Below, one piece after another: positions 11,924 through 21,879 of a stretch of DNA of 64,000 nucleotides. Origin of the DNA: Pochonia chlamydosporia 170 (taxonomy: Eukaryota > Ascomycota > Sordariomycetes > Hypocreales > Clavicipitaceae). Both the position numbers and the translations under genes were made by a program. Location: positions 2,170,001 through 2,234,000 of the forward strand of contig NC_035794.1 of the NCBI RefSeq assembly GCF_001653235.2, read 5' to 3'. The notes under the pieces are model-generated. The model had not been told where the DNA came from. It saw nothing but the letters and a program-made list of their open reading frames with translations, and made no database searches. Numbering within the stretch: the stretch's first letter is position 1; each line of letters starts with the position of its first letter.

Positions 11924-13846
11924 ATGGGCCTCCGGTTCTGGCAAACGTCTAACAAGGCGGCGCCTAGTCCAGACACTGTATACGCATCCGACAGTTCGTC
12001 GGACATTGTGTATGACGGCGACCTCGCCTTTACTCGTGTCAAGGGAGGAAATGGCTCGGAAGCCACCTATCAAGAAGCTGTTGGTGCGCCAGTTGAGAGA
12101 AACTCCCCATTAGGATATCATGTAGGATGGGCAACAATCATCTTTCTCAATGTCAACCAAATGATTGGCACGGGAATTTTTTCAACACGTTTGTCACATC
12201 TACTCGAAAACTAGCTCAAGACACGCTAACACTCCCTAGCCGGGAATATACTCAAGGCAACCGGTTCTGTCGGGCTGGCTCTGATATACTGGGCTATCGG
12301 TGCCGTTATGGCTATAGCTGGCTTTGGAACATATCTCGAACTGGCCAGTTACTTTCCTAATCGCAGCGGGTCCGAAGTGGTTTATCTTGAGCAAGCGTAT
12401 CCTCGACCAAAATACTTCTTTCCCATCGCATATGCGGTGCAGTCTGTCATTCTGTCATTCAGCAGCAGTAATGCCATCGTCTTGTCACGATATTTGTGGC
12501 GAATTGCAGGAAAGACACCTTCTGACTGGCAGATGAAAGGGGTTGCTATTGCTGCATACACGCTTGCCGTAATTTGTACGTCGCATAGTCTCTCTCTTTG
12601 CACACTTCCTGCTGACCACCCATTCAGGCGTCGTTGCACACAACAAGTACTCCCTCTGGGCTGTCAACATACTGGGTGTTTTGAAGATTATTACTCTTGT
12701 ATTCATCAGTATCACAGGACTGGTAGTCCTTGGCGGCAATGTATCTCGAGTTCCACATCCTGGCGACAACTTCAGCAACGCCTTTGAGGGCACAACAAAC
12801 AACGGCAACGACTTATCCACAGCACTTGTCAGCATCGTGTTTGCCTATACTGGCTTCTCCAATGCCTTTAATGTGGTCAATGAGATTAAGAACCCTATTC
12901 CGTCAATCAAGAAGCATGGCTTCATATCGGTTGTGATCGTGGCGGTCCTATACATGCTCTGCAACATTGCCTACTTTGCAGCAGTGGACAAGGTCCAATT
13001 CGGAAAGTCCAAGGAGATTGCAGCAGGCGTCTTCTTCACCACTGTCTTTGGTCCCGGCGCGGCGGAAACAGCTCTCAATGTGCTTGTCCTTCTAAGCGCC
13101 TATGGAAACCTCTTGGCTGTACTTGTTGGCCAGTCGCGGATGATTCGCGAAATTGGCCGACAGGGTGTTTTGCCATTTACCAACTTTTGGGTTGCAACGA
13201 AACCTTTTGGAACTCCAATCGGTCCGTATTTACTCAAATGGGTCATGACATTCGTCATGATTGCTGCGCCGCCTGCGGGTGATGCATTCCAATTTGTCGT
13301 CAGTCTCAAAACATACCCAGAGGCCATGTTTGGCCTGGCAATGACTGTCGGTGTCTTCATTATACGACGCCGCAGAAGCCGTAATAAGTTACCCAGGTCG
13401 CAATTCCGCGTCTGGGACGTGTTGTTGGTGTTTTACAACTTGATCCAGGTCTACTTGCTGGTCATGCCCTGGTGGCCGCCAAAAGGAGGACCATACGCCG
13501 GCGATGTGAGCTTTTGGTACGCTACATACTGCGTGACTGGTATTGCTATGTAAGTCTGCCGATCCAAAGTCGACGAGAGTTCCATGAACCGAGCTAACCT
13601 TCAACAAGCATGATTGTATGTGGACTGTACTATGTGGCGTGGATGTATGTCATTCCAAAATGGCGAGGGTATCGAATTCGCGCCGAGGTGACCAAGGCCG
13701 AGGATGATAGTGTTATTTCGCATAGGCTTGTCAAGGTTCCACTGGTTGAGGTAGAACAATGGGATGCTGAGCATGACGAGTCAGGCCAGTTGAGACTGAG
13801 GCATGTAACCATTCGAGATGAGAAGGGAAGCGGACCTGAAGCATGA
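11924..13846 (+). CDS. MUP1-like (LAT/APC family) methionine/amino acid permease
   Basis: Twelve-helix amino acid permease of the APC superfamily, closest in appearance to yeast high-affinity methionine permease MUP1. It has 586 residues in four exons: 11924-12188, 12240-12575, 12628-13549 and 13609-13846. The helix-1 substrate loop reads NQMIGTGIFST followed after the intron by PGNILKATGSVG, the unwound-helix motif of LAT-type carriers. The conserved FAYTGFSNAFNVVNEIKNP stretch in helix 6 is also present. An acidic, Ser-rich N-terminal tail and a polar C-terminal tail are cytoplasmic and are typical sites of ubiquitin-dependent turnover. It acts at the plasma membrane. The divergent TauD-type dioxygenase supports sulfur amino acid uptake as the role. 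Substrate preference remains inferred. Confidence 0.87.
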
Positions 13847-14079
13847 AGTATTTTCGTACTGGAATACCTTATTATGATGCCAACGGCAGTGGGTAGCATT
13901 TTGGCCACGATTCAACTTCCAAGCTTGCGTTTGTCATCATCAGCTAGTGTGCTTATTCTGAATTGAGAGGTATTAATTAATTAAGCTCTTCATAACTAGA
14001 TTCCGTCTGCCATGTTACAACCCAAGCCCTTCATTACATATAGTTCTCCGAATCCGTTAGCCATTCGTCGTAATCTCAT

Positions 14080-14796
14080 CTAAGGCCCATACTTGGTCCA
14101 GTCCAGGGACTTGACATCGGGGTAGCACTCGCTGTCAAGAGCGTACTCATGGCTGGAAATCGAGCCAGCAGGCAAGTCGTTCAGCTTGGTGCATTCGGGG
14201 ACCAAGCGAACGGGTGCGCAGCCATCAGGGACGTTTCGATTGATAGAGCCATCACTACCAACGGTAGTTTCGGCTTGTTTGAGGATAACAAAGTACTGGC
14301 CCTGGTAGTAGGGCTGACTCTCGTTGCAAGCAACCCAAGTCTCAGGGTACAAAAAGGCGTACGGCTCGGGGAACCGGCTAATGCCAATGCCAGACTGTCC
14401 AGCACCGCCATCCAGATGCGCTGTCGAAACGGTCTCAGAGTTGGGGTCCTTGACAAGCTTCAGTCCTGAAGGGAAAGGAGGAGTTCCGCTGTCAGAAAGG
14501 ACATTGGATTGACCGTATCTTTGTTCGGACACAGTGCCATTCTGGTAAAAGATGCGGGCGTAGTCGGCGCCTGAGCTCTGGCCAACAAGGGCCAAACCAG
14601 CACCAACATGGATGCTGGAGACGTAGGTGTTTTGGATGGGAGGTTGAAAGTCCTTGGATAGATCAGTGACGTTGACCACGAGGTGGAAACCCTTGGAGGT
14701 TGACTTTGGTGGGTAGTTGGGAACGACTTGTCGCTCACCCAAGGGAGAGGCGACAGCAAGGCCGATTAGGCCGAGAGTGGCAGCGGAGACGAGCAT
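14080..14796 (-). CDS. Secreted fungal protein, DUF7907-like (tentative)
   Basis: An intronless 238-residue protein with an N-terminal signal peptide (LVSAATLGLIGLAVASPLG) and a likely processing site after the following ER-Q region. The mature part starts with a KGFHLVVNVTDLS strand, has a central Gly/Ser-rich portion, and contains four cysteines in its C-terminal third (VACNES, DGCAPV, PECTKL, DSECYP), probably forming two disulfides. This layout matches small secreted ascomycete proteins grouped under a DUF name (DUF7907 to my recollection) with no known activity. It is presumably extracellular or cell-wall associated. A TATA box lies about 70 bp upstream. Function unknown. Confidence 0.75.
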   Translation of the reverse strand: MLVSAATLGLIGLAVASPLGERQVVPNYPPKSTSKGFHLVVNVTDLSKDFQPPIQNTYVSSIHVGAGLALVGQSSGADYARIFYQNGTVSEQRYGQSNVLSDSGTPPFPSGLKLVKDPNSETVSTAHLDGGAGQSGIGISRFPEPYAFLYPETWVACNESQPYYQGQYFVILKQAETTVGSDGSINRNVPDGCAPVRLVPECTKLNDLPAGSISSHEYALDSECYPDVKSLDWTKYGP

Positions 14797-14863
14797 TTTG
14801 AAGTATTGGGTGATGAGATTCGGAAAGGATGCTTGGGGTAGAGAAGTGGTGGGAGGTTGTGGG

Positions 14864-14870
14864 TTTTATA
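14864..14870 (-). promoter_or_regulatory. TATA box of the small secreted protein gene
   Basis: TATAAAA on the - strand, 68 bp upstream of the ATG at 14796. Confidence 0.5.
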
Positions 14871-14988
14871 TTGCCTTGACTTGATCGACAGTCACTTAAT
14901 GTAGACAAACCCACCATTTGCAGACACTCGTCAAACCCAGCAGACTTTCAAGTCGATAATCCACGGTTTCTCTACTCTTAGTGGTGGA

Positions 14989-15228
14989 TTAAACAAGAAG
15001 CGCCAAGAACATGTGCATCAAGATGATGGTTCCCAGTGCCGATGTCTCACAGAGCTGATCTCCCGGTGGCGCAAACTTCAACATCAGCCAAGCCGGCATA
15101 CGCGGGATCTCTGGAGATGTTTGTTCCACTTTCAACCTCTCCTTCTGCAGTTGCAACAGGTCACGATCAAGCTGTTCTCCATCCACGACAATCCTCCAAC
15201 CTCCGAATCGAGTCGATGCTAACTGCAA
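14989..15228 (-). other. Coding-like open segment, no known family
   Basis: This open stretch reads like coding sequence, with a charged amphipathic portion (DRDLLQLQKERLKVEQ) followed by a hydrophobic tail ending in LMHMFLALLV. It has no ATG at its 5' end. A TTTTGCAG acceptor-like site lies exactly at its upstream edge, so it could be the last exon of a gene whose first exon lies beyond 15.23 kb. It could equally be a decayed gene or chance. I do not recognise it. Confidence 0.2.
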
Positions 15229-16635
15229 AATGGTTCATCAGCCGTGGAACCCATGGCGCCTTTCGTATGCCAAGAACGAAAATGGTCGGCTTGGCCCTCA
15301 GTTGCCCCGAAAAAAACGGGCATTAGACGGCTCCAATGACAAGAGTGCAGACGCTAAGCCAAAGGGCCAGTGATGTCTCGGCGTGCAGAAATGTAGACCC
15401 TGTGGAAATTCTGGGGATGACCACGAATACGAGATTAGCATGTCGTCATAACTCCCTGCGTTTCTTTTTGCCGGTCAGGGCTGTCATGGTGTCAAAAGGG
15501 CATGGTTAGCGTTGCCTCGTAGTTGCTGTAGCGTTGCATTGACGACGGCTAATTAGTGAACCCTCATTCAAAGCAACATGGCAGTTTCTTTGCCGGCTGT
15601 CAGCTCGTATTCTTTCATTTCCAGACTAGTTTTGTAGCCTGTTGGAATCACCTTTCTGCTCTCGTCCAAGAAAGTCAGCTGGCCAATTTCTAATCCAAGT
15701 TGAGGTTGGGTCACGAGCCTCGAAGACAAGATGCCGTCGGTTGAAAGTAGTTGCCTGAATTGCTTAGCTTCACCTAGCAATTAGACCAACGTCGTCACTG
15801 CCTCAGCCTAGTAAATTCTCAAGTCCGTGTTGCGCCGGGTTTAGATATACAGGGTCCAACGTTCCTTGGCGATGAAAACTCTTGGCAGAAGGGCATTGGT
15901 CTCTTTTTTTTTTTTTTTTTCTTCCCAAGTATGTGATGTCACTTGGTCCATAGTCTTTGTGCTGACTGGTTCGGCCGAACAACTTCTGACATGATTGAGT
16001 TGAAAATTATCACTAACCCAAAATACACCATGGAGAGAATTACAGAGTAAACATAATGACCATCAATTCCTACTGTCACATTGTGAAATTGCTCTTATTA
16101 TTTTTTATTTTTTATTTTTTAATCTCTTTTTCAGTTTCATTTCATTCTTAGAGTAGTTTTGAGTGAAGAGTCAAACCAGTGTCGCGAGTTTTCTCAAGTC
16201 CAACTCCCACAACCTTACCCTGCAGGCAGCCATCTCATCGATGGAGCACCAGGCAAATCAGAATGAAATACACCAATCAGTCACAATTTGAGTTTTGAGT
16301 TTTTTCTATTCTTAGACTCTATCAACTACTAAATTCTTTAACACAGCGTGTTTTGTGGCCAACCCAATATCCAGCTGTCCCAAGATCAGATTAACACTTG
16401 GTCAATTTCACCATGTTGTTAACCACTTCCTGAGACTCAAAGACTCAATTTACTACATAAACTATGAGCAACAAATAACCTGTAACAAAAACTTTTCATC
16501 ACAAAACCGATAACTCGCTGACAACGGTGAGGACCATTGCCCTTTCAGTCTTCGTGGAACAAGGCTCACCGGAGCAGTAAGCGCAACCTTCTTAGTTATC
16601 AATAATTTCAAATATCTCAACCAATCAGAATAACA
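15229..16635. other. Intergenic with homopolymer T tracts
   Basis: Apart from the doubtful small gene, this stretch is non-coding. It holds a run of about 17 T at 15904-15920 and a T-rich block near 16098-16130, upstream of the tRNA cluster. Confidence 0.35.
15568..15896 (-). CDS. Possible small two-exon gene, unknown
   Basis: An ATG at 15896, a donor (GTATAT) after 46 nt and an acceptor (TTGCTAG) join exon 15896-15851 to exon 15773-15568, giving an 83-residue frame. The second exon has coding-like composition, for example FLDESRKVIPTGYKTSLEMK. No domain, signal peptide or homologue is recognised. It may be part of the same locus as the open segment at 14989-15228. This is a weak call based only on splice logic and composition. 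Confidence 0.2.
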
Positions 16636-16709
16636 GGTTTCGTGGTCTAGTTGGTCATGATTTCTCGCTAACACCGAGAAGGTCCCCGGTTCGAGCCCGG
16701 GCGAAACCA
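16636..16709 (+). tRNA. tRNA-Val (anticodon AAC), copy 1
   Basis: A full cloverleaf can be drawn. The acceptor stem GGTTTCG pairs with CGAAACC. The anticodon stem TCTCG pairs with CGAGA around loop CTAACAC, giving anticodon AAC. The T arm is CCCGG-TTCGAGC-CCGGG, and the discriminator is A. The B box GGTTCGAGC is canonical. There is no intron. AAC (read as IAC) decodes GTT/GTC/GTA valine codons. Confidence 0.95.
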
Positions 16710-16725
16710 CACGGATTGATTATTT

Positions 16726-16799
16726 GGTTTCGTGGTCTAGTTGGTCATGATTTCTCGCTAACACCGAGAAGGTCCCCGGTTCGAGCCCGGGCGAAACCA
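16726..16799 (+). tRNA. tRNA-Val (anticodon AAC), copy 2
   Basis: Sequence identical to copy 1, with the same stems, AAC anticodon, A and B boxes and discriminator A. It is separated from copy 1 by 16 bp. Confidence 0.95.
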
Positions 16800-16815
16800 C
16801 ACGGATTGATTATTT

Positions 16816-16889
16816 GGTTTCGTGGTCTAGTTGGTCATGATTTCTCGCTAACACCGAGAAGGTCCCCGGTTCGAGCCCGGGCGAAACCA
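16816..16889 (+). tRNA. tRNA-Val (anticodon AAC), copy 3
   Basis: Identical to copies 1 and 2 over the whole tRNA. The 3' flank differs (GCGATCC then a T run at 16900-16904), and that T run could serve as a Pol III terminator. Copies 1 and 2 lack a long T run immediately 3' and have only TATTT about 12 bp downstream. Confidence 0.95.
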
Positions 16890-18413
16890 CGCGATCCTTC
16901 TTTTTGCCCTTTTATGGCAGGGGAAGTCTCATTTTTGCCCTGTTCGTCTGGAGATGTGAAGGTATCGTGAGGTGTGTGTGGGATGAGGTGTGCTTGTGGG
17001 GAACTGGTGTTGTAACCGAGTCTTGGTGGGTCTCGGTGCAAAAGAATTGATGTAGACAACTTTGGATTGATACTGTTAGTTATCAAGATCTTTCATGCTT
17101 TTGTTGAGTTGCGGCGGGTTGTGTGTGGTTATTTTTGAAACTTGGAAACGTTGTCGGGGGAAGAATCATGGTAGTCCAACCTATTGGTGTTGCCGTGTAG
17201 TCTGTGAATGTAGTCTGTGAATGTTTGACTATGAACACTAGCTTAACACTTGCGCTTTATTTTTCGCTACTATTACGCTGCAGGAGTCCCAAGTCGCCGG
17301 TTGACGACTTTGTTCCTTTCGTATTAGCTATAGATCTTGCTCTGTTGGCAATCCTGCCGTTCAACGATAATGTTTTGGCATCCGCTTGTCACTTGGCAGG
17401 AAACGGAGATTGTGAAATTCTGTGACAGGGTACCAAAATGCCAAGAAGATTTGCAATCTGACTTTAACCCTTGTCTTGTCCTGTCTGACTTCTCCACTTG
17501 AGCAACCCGCCCTGCGCGAAGATAGGCGTGGCCTGTTTCTTATAAAAAGGCAGCACACTCCCCTCGATGTAAATTTTTTCCCATTTCCTCATCACACCAA
17601 CCTTTGTCTTTCCAAATCTTGCATTCGATTTTGCATCTGCTCGCTGTAGCGAAGACTATCCAGCATGGAGTCGGCGATTTCACTGGAGCTACCATGTTGT
17701 TTCCAGGGTTGACCGTTATCCCCCGATCAAATGGTTCACTCGGCTTGATGCGCCTTCCATTGTCCTCGTACCTATACCGACTTTCACAACGAGAGGGGAA
17801 AAGCATATGGAGGCCTCTCATCGGAACTGTGATGGTGATGGTTTGGCCGCATCGTACGATGGTTGACTGAGCGGCTTACTTTTGGCAGGGGTTTAGCTGA
17901 CTCCGCTGAAGATTTGACTCATTCGAGATAAGACGCTCGGACGTGATCCTAAATTGGGCTGGCGTCACTGTATGTGAACTCGGCTGGACCCTGAATCTCG
18001 GAAATGAATTCCTAGATTGGCAGCTCTTATGATTCGTGATATGCGACTGTCCGCGAAACGAGCTGCATTTATCGGAGATCCTGCCCGGTCCTGGCCTTTA
18101 GAATTATGACTTGCCTGATTGACAATTTGCAAAGTTGAGCCAGCTTTCACCGCTGTGAACACTTCGGTTAACTTGCGATTAATTGCCCTTGTTTGAATCC
18201 CCTGCAACAAAACTAGTGGCGGCGTATGATGTGGATCAAAATACCAACCAAACAGTCATCTAGAATTATCTGAAGCTTCGAGTCAAAGTTGGCAGGCAGA
18301 ACAGAAACAAGCCCGACAACACCAGTGAAACCGTACAAAACCCTCTATAAGCCGACTTCATGTTCCTTGACCCCTTCTCCCGTGCCATTTCATGTCCGGT
18401 ACTTTATGTCACA
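16890..18413. other. Intergenic; contains an isolated core promoter
   Basis: No firm gene. A clear TATA element at 17541 is followed by a C/T-rich leader and, from 17692, a 58-codon ATG frame without known features. A short 13-bp direct repeat lies near 17197-17222. Confidence 0.35.
17541..17547 (+). promoter_or_regulatory. TATA box with no identified gene
   Basis: TATAAAA preceded by GTTTCT and followed by a pyrimidine-rich stretch with CATCACACC, the arrangement seen before well-expressed fungal genes. The first downstream ATG (17666) opens only 15 codons, and the next (17692) opens 58 codons. An unrecognised short gene or non-coding transcript is possible. Confidence 0.35.
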
Positions 18414-20270
18414 ATGGACTCTAATTCCTCGTCATTGCTCAAATTGTCCACAGAGCTGCTCGTTATGATAGCCAAGCGACTAGACTCAGAGAAGGATATA
18501 TCGGCATTTTCTCAAACTTGCCATCGATTGTATGACGCATGCATAAATCACTTGTACCAGCACAACTCGCTGTGGTCGAGAGGCTCAGCACTTACTTGGG
18601 CGGCGCGACTAGGACGAGTCGACACGCTTCAACAGGCAATCTCGGCCAGAGTCCCAATACCATACCTAGATGTCATGGCAGAAGCTGCAATAGCCGGCCA
18701 GGTCAACGTCTTCAAGTGGCTCTATTCAGTTGAAGGGGAAAGTCTGGTGCAGCTTCCTTGGGACATCACCAACGATCCATCTCCTGTCTCTCTGGCTGCG
18801 AAACATCGGCACCACGACTTGCTTGAGTATCTTTGTCAAGTTGGGTTCGACGTAGAATACAATGGCAACGAGCCCATCGACCTGGCAGCTAAGAATGGGG
18901 ACTACGCTGCAGTCCAGTGCTTGCTCAAGCATGGAGCTGGCATTACTGGAACAGGACAGCAACACCCTCCATTGTTCTGGGCAGTTCGAGGCAACCAAGT
19001 CGAGCTAGCCAGAATCCTGCTGGAATATGGATCGGACGTCAACTACGTCTACGACAAGGACCAGGAGAAAACTTCATTACTGCATTTCGCCTTGGTTTGT
19101 CGGTCCTCGAAGGACATGATTGAGCTGATTGTCTCTTATGGTGCGGACTTGTCCGCCACAGATGTGTATGGAGCCACGCCATTTGCATTCGCAGTCTTGA
19201 GAAATCACAATGACGGCGCCATGGTATTACTAAAGAACAGCTCAGTAGATTGTAGTGCACCACTGTATCGCGGCGAGCTTCCTCTCCATGTGGCAGCCCA
19301 CTACGGGAATACTACCATGGTAGAGGAATTCCTCTCGAGGGGAGCTGATCCAAAGGCACGAGATCCTGTGACAGGATGGACAGCGCTTCATTTTGCTGCT
19401 AGCCAAAGGTATCAACAGAACGTGGACATGGTCTCGACTCTTACCGAGCATGGAGTGCGTTTGGATCAGTTCGACGCTCGGGGGGAAACACCAATATGCT
19501 TGGCCGTATATAAAGCCACAGATGTGGTTTTTAAAAGTTTTCTTCATCATCACAGCGATGCAAATGCCTCTGTTTCTACTAGTGGCCGAAATTTGTTACA
19601 TGAAGCGGCAAGGCATGGAGCCATGCAGAAGATGAGGCTGCTCCTGGAAAGACCGGACATTGACATCAATTGCCAAGACAACATGGGGCGAACCGCCTTA
19701 TTCCACGCGGCCAGGAACAGGCGTCTTAATGCCATGGAAGAGCTGCTTCTGAATGGTGCCTCGCCAACAATAGCAGACAAGTACGGAGCAACTCCTCTCT
19801 TTGCTGCAATCCGCAATGGTCACGAACAAGAGACCGCATTATTGCTACCAGTCACACCAGACGCGGCTACCCAAAGAGACGGCTTCGGACACACCATTCT
19901 ATGGTGGGCACAGAAGAACGGCAACCCACAAGTTCAGGATGCAATCCTGCAGTACGCAAGTAATGCCGAAACCCCAATTGGTGTCGATGACGAAGCTGGC
20001 CCGGATATATTGGACATCTCGTACGATCACATTGCGTGCTATTGCGATGTCTGTACCAGGTGCGTCGAAACGCATGACTGGCTAGGGCCAGCGTGGCAGT
20101 GTTCGATATGCCACGGGGGCAGATTCATGATTTGTTTTGATTGCGCTCTTTTGCGAGGAGAAAGTTGCCCGGGAGGAGAGAAACACCAGGAGAATGCTTG
20201 GGTTGAACATGACGATTGCAACATAAGAAAACCTGAAGAGTATTTGCCAGACCGGTATTGGAATGTCTGA
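18414..20270 (+). CDS. F-box-like / ankyrin-repeat protein with C-terminal ZZ-type zinc finger
   Basis: An intronless protein of 618 residues from ATG 18414. The frame also contains an ATG at 18360 that would add 18 unconserved residues. An F-box-like segment lies at residues 7-50 (LLKLSTELLVMIAKRL then ISAFSQTCHRLYD). About a dozen ankyrin repeats follow, recognisable by TALHFAAS, NLLHEAARHGA, TALFHAARNRR and TPLFAAIRNGH. The last ~80 residues contain paired cysteines (CDVC, CSIC, CFDC) and a terminal CPGGEKH...EHDDC, a ZZ-like treble-clef finger. Fungal F-box/ANK proteins act as substrate adaptors of SCF ubiquitin ligases, and ZZ fingers bind proteins or modified N-termini. The combination suggests recruitment of a specific partner. 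The F-box assignment is moderate, and the ankyrin and zinc-finger parts are firm. Confidence 0.85.
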   Translation: MDSNSSSLLKLSTELLVMIAKRLDSEKDISAFSQTCHRLYDACINHLYQHNSLWSRGSALTWAARLGRVDTLQQAISARVPIPYLDVMAEAAIAGQVNVFKWLYSVEGESLVQLPWDITNDPSPVSLAAKHRHHDLLEYLCQVGFDVEYNGNEPIDLAAKNGDYAAVQCLLKHGAGITGTGQQHPPLFWAVRGNQVELARILLEYGSDVNYVYDKDQEKTSLLHFALVCRSSKDMIELIVSYGADLSATDVYGATPFAFAVLRNHNDGAMVLLKNSSVDCSAPLYRGELPLHVAAHYGNTTMVEEFLSRGADPKARDPVTGWTALHFAASQRYQQNVDMVSTLTEHGVRLDQFDARGETPICLAVYKATDVVFKSFLHHHSDANASVSTSGRNLLHEAARHGAMQKMRLLLERPDIDINCQDNMGRTALFHAARNRRLNAMEELLLNGASPTIADKYGATPLFAAIRNGHEQETALLLPVTPDAATQRDGFGHTILWWAQKNGNPQVQDAILQYASNAETPIGVDDEAGPDILDISYDHIACYCDVCTRCVETHDWLGPAWQCSICHGGRFMICFDCALLRGESCPGGEKHQENAWVEHDDCNIRKPEEYLPDRYWNV

Positions 20271-21879
20271 GAGAGGCTTCCTCGCAGTTGATGCTTCGAT
20301 TCGGCCGTTGTTAACTCAGACAATTGCTCCGGCTGACTTAGCTGGGGCTAGCTAAGCTAACAAAGGCTGGGTTCGTTGCAACGCAGTTTGGTCCCAAAAT
20401 CGCAATGAGTGCGAAATGGTTGAACGGGTTCTAGAACGCGATGGCGCCCATGTTGCCTTGTCCTTCGGAAATGGCTTCGGTGAATGGTGTCAGCGTTGGC
20501 TTCGGGCTAGGATGTGGTTAAGCCCAGCTTGCATATCCAATATGAAGAAATAATGCTAGGACTATGAGATTCATCGCGTCAAAGGTCCTTCCAGGAGAGG
20601 TCATCTCCAAGCTAAAATAATATGAGGGACTATTGGTGCGAAAAGCATGATACGGTGGGATCAATATTGGACCGAGTTTGTTTCAGGCAAGCAAGTAGTT
20701 AGTCGCCACGACGTAAATCGTTGGCATCATACCAGCAATGACTTCTGGCGTAGATCTATGCCCGACAGCCGGGCGTGTCCTAGAAATAGATTTACGGAAC
20801 ACCAACTGTTGTGTCTTTTCTACATCTGGCCGTGAGGCTGGTGATTTGGGATGAGCCAAAGATCTGCCTTGTTGGTTGGAAACAGACATAATCTGCGAAT
20901 TTCGGGAGGGACTATGCAAATCGAGTGTGTCCCTGGAGAGCGACACTATATGACCGTAATCAACCCGAATCGTTTCATGCCTTGATAGCAAATAAATTAA
21001 TCGTTATGCGGAAGTTGCCCGGCGGCGGGAAGCAAACGGCCTCAGCCGCCTCCACAGGCACAGATTTAGATGAACCCAGCCGCGACCTTGGAAGATGCTA
21101 CCTAAATTCATCAGCCAGAATGCTAAGCTTTTGACCAGTGGGGAGCATTTGGTCGGTAGTTTTGCCGAATGTTAGTTCATAATTGACCTTGTTGGGCTAC
21201 GTGAGCCCTAAGACGGGAGGGAAGTCTGCCCGTCTTATCCTGGTCTTTCATGACAGGGCTGCTTGGTTCCCCAAAACGAATCGATCGGATAAGCCGACAC
21301 AGTACTCCAGTGAGTTACTCAGGCCTACCCAGACTGCCTGGTCAGCCTGTCACATCGGGTTGCATGCTTGGCTGAAGCCGCCACCAGATCGGCACTAGGG
21401 CTGTGTAGGTCACTAAACCAGACACGGCAAAACTAGGACAAGATCAATGGCCAACAAGCTGACTTTCAGTTCAGCTGTGGGCAATGGTTGTCCCTATTGG
21501 GCGAATCTTTGGCTCCTAGTCAGGAACAGTTTGCTGTGGGTGATAAAAATAGCAAGTCGTTGATGCAGGAGCAAGGAGTGTGGTAATGAGGTTTACTATG
21601 GACGGAGTTTCGATCACCATATTGCTGCTCTATACCTGTCAGCTGCACTGCTCTCCAAATATTCACGGGTCATCATTTCCGAAGTGGCCCTTGTAGCCAT
21701 GAAATGTATTAATTGATGTTCGAGAACAGGAACTTTCTCTTAGCTATGGTAGAAAAAGTACAAAAAGGGCCAAGTGCCCGCGCATCTTTCAGAATATACA
21801 ACAACTCATCACTCTCAAATACAACAAAATATCCACAACTTGAGAATAAGTTCCTGGCTTTCACCAGTCAATCACTAAA
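20271..21879. other. Intergenic, 1.6 kb
   Basis: I find no coding region, RNA gene or repeat. The last 120 bp before 21880 are A/C-rich with many ACAA and CAACT words, a typical fungal 5' leader of the NlpC/P60 gene. Confidence 0.35.

Larger units (their letters stand above)
16636..16889 (+). repeat. Perfect 90-bp tandem repeat carrying tRNA-Val
   Basis: The three tRNA genes start exactly 90 bp apart (16636, 16726, 16816). The first two are followed by the same 16-bp spacer (16710-16725 and 16800-16815), and the tRNA bodies are identical by eye. Downstream of copy 3 the spacer is replaced by unrelated sequence, so the array consists of 2.8 units. Confidence 0.93.

Noticed and set aside
16480..16560. 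Stretch resembling a degenerate tRNA anticodon arm (CTCGCTGACAACGGTGAG)
   Set aside because: Acceptor and T stems cannot be formed, and the similarity to the nearby tRNA-Val genes is limited to the anticodon hairpin.
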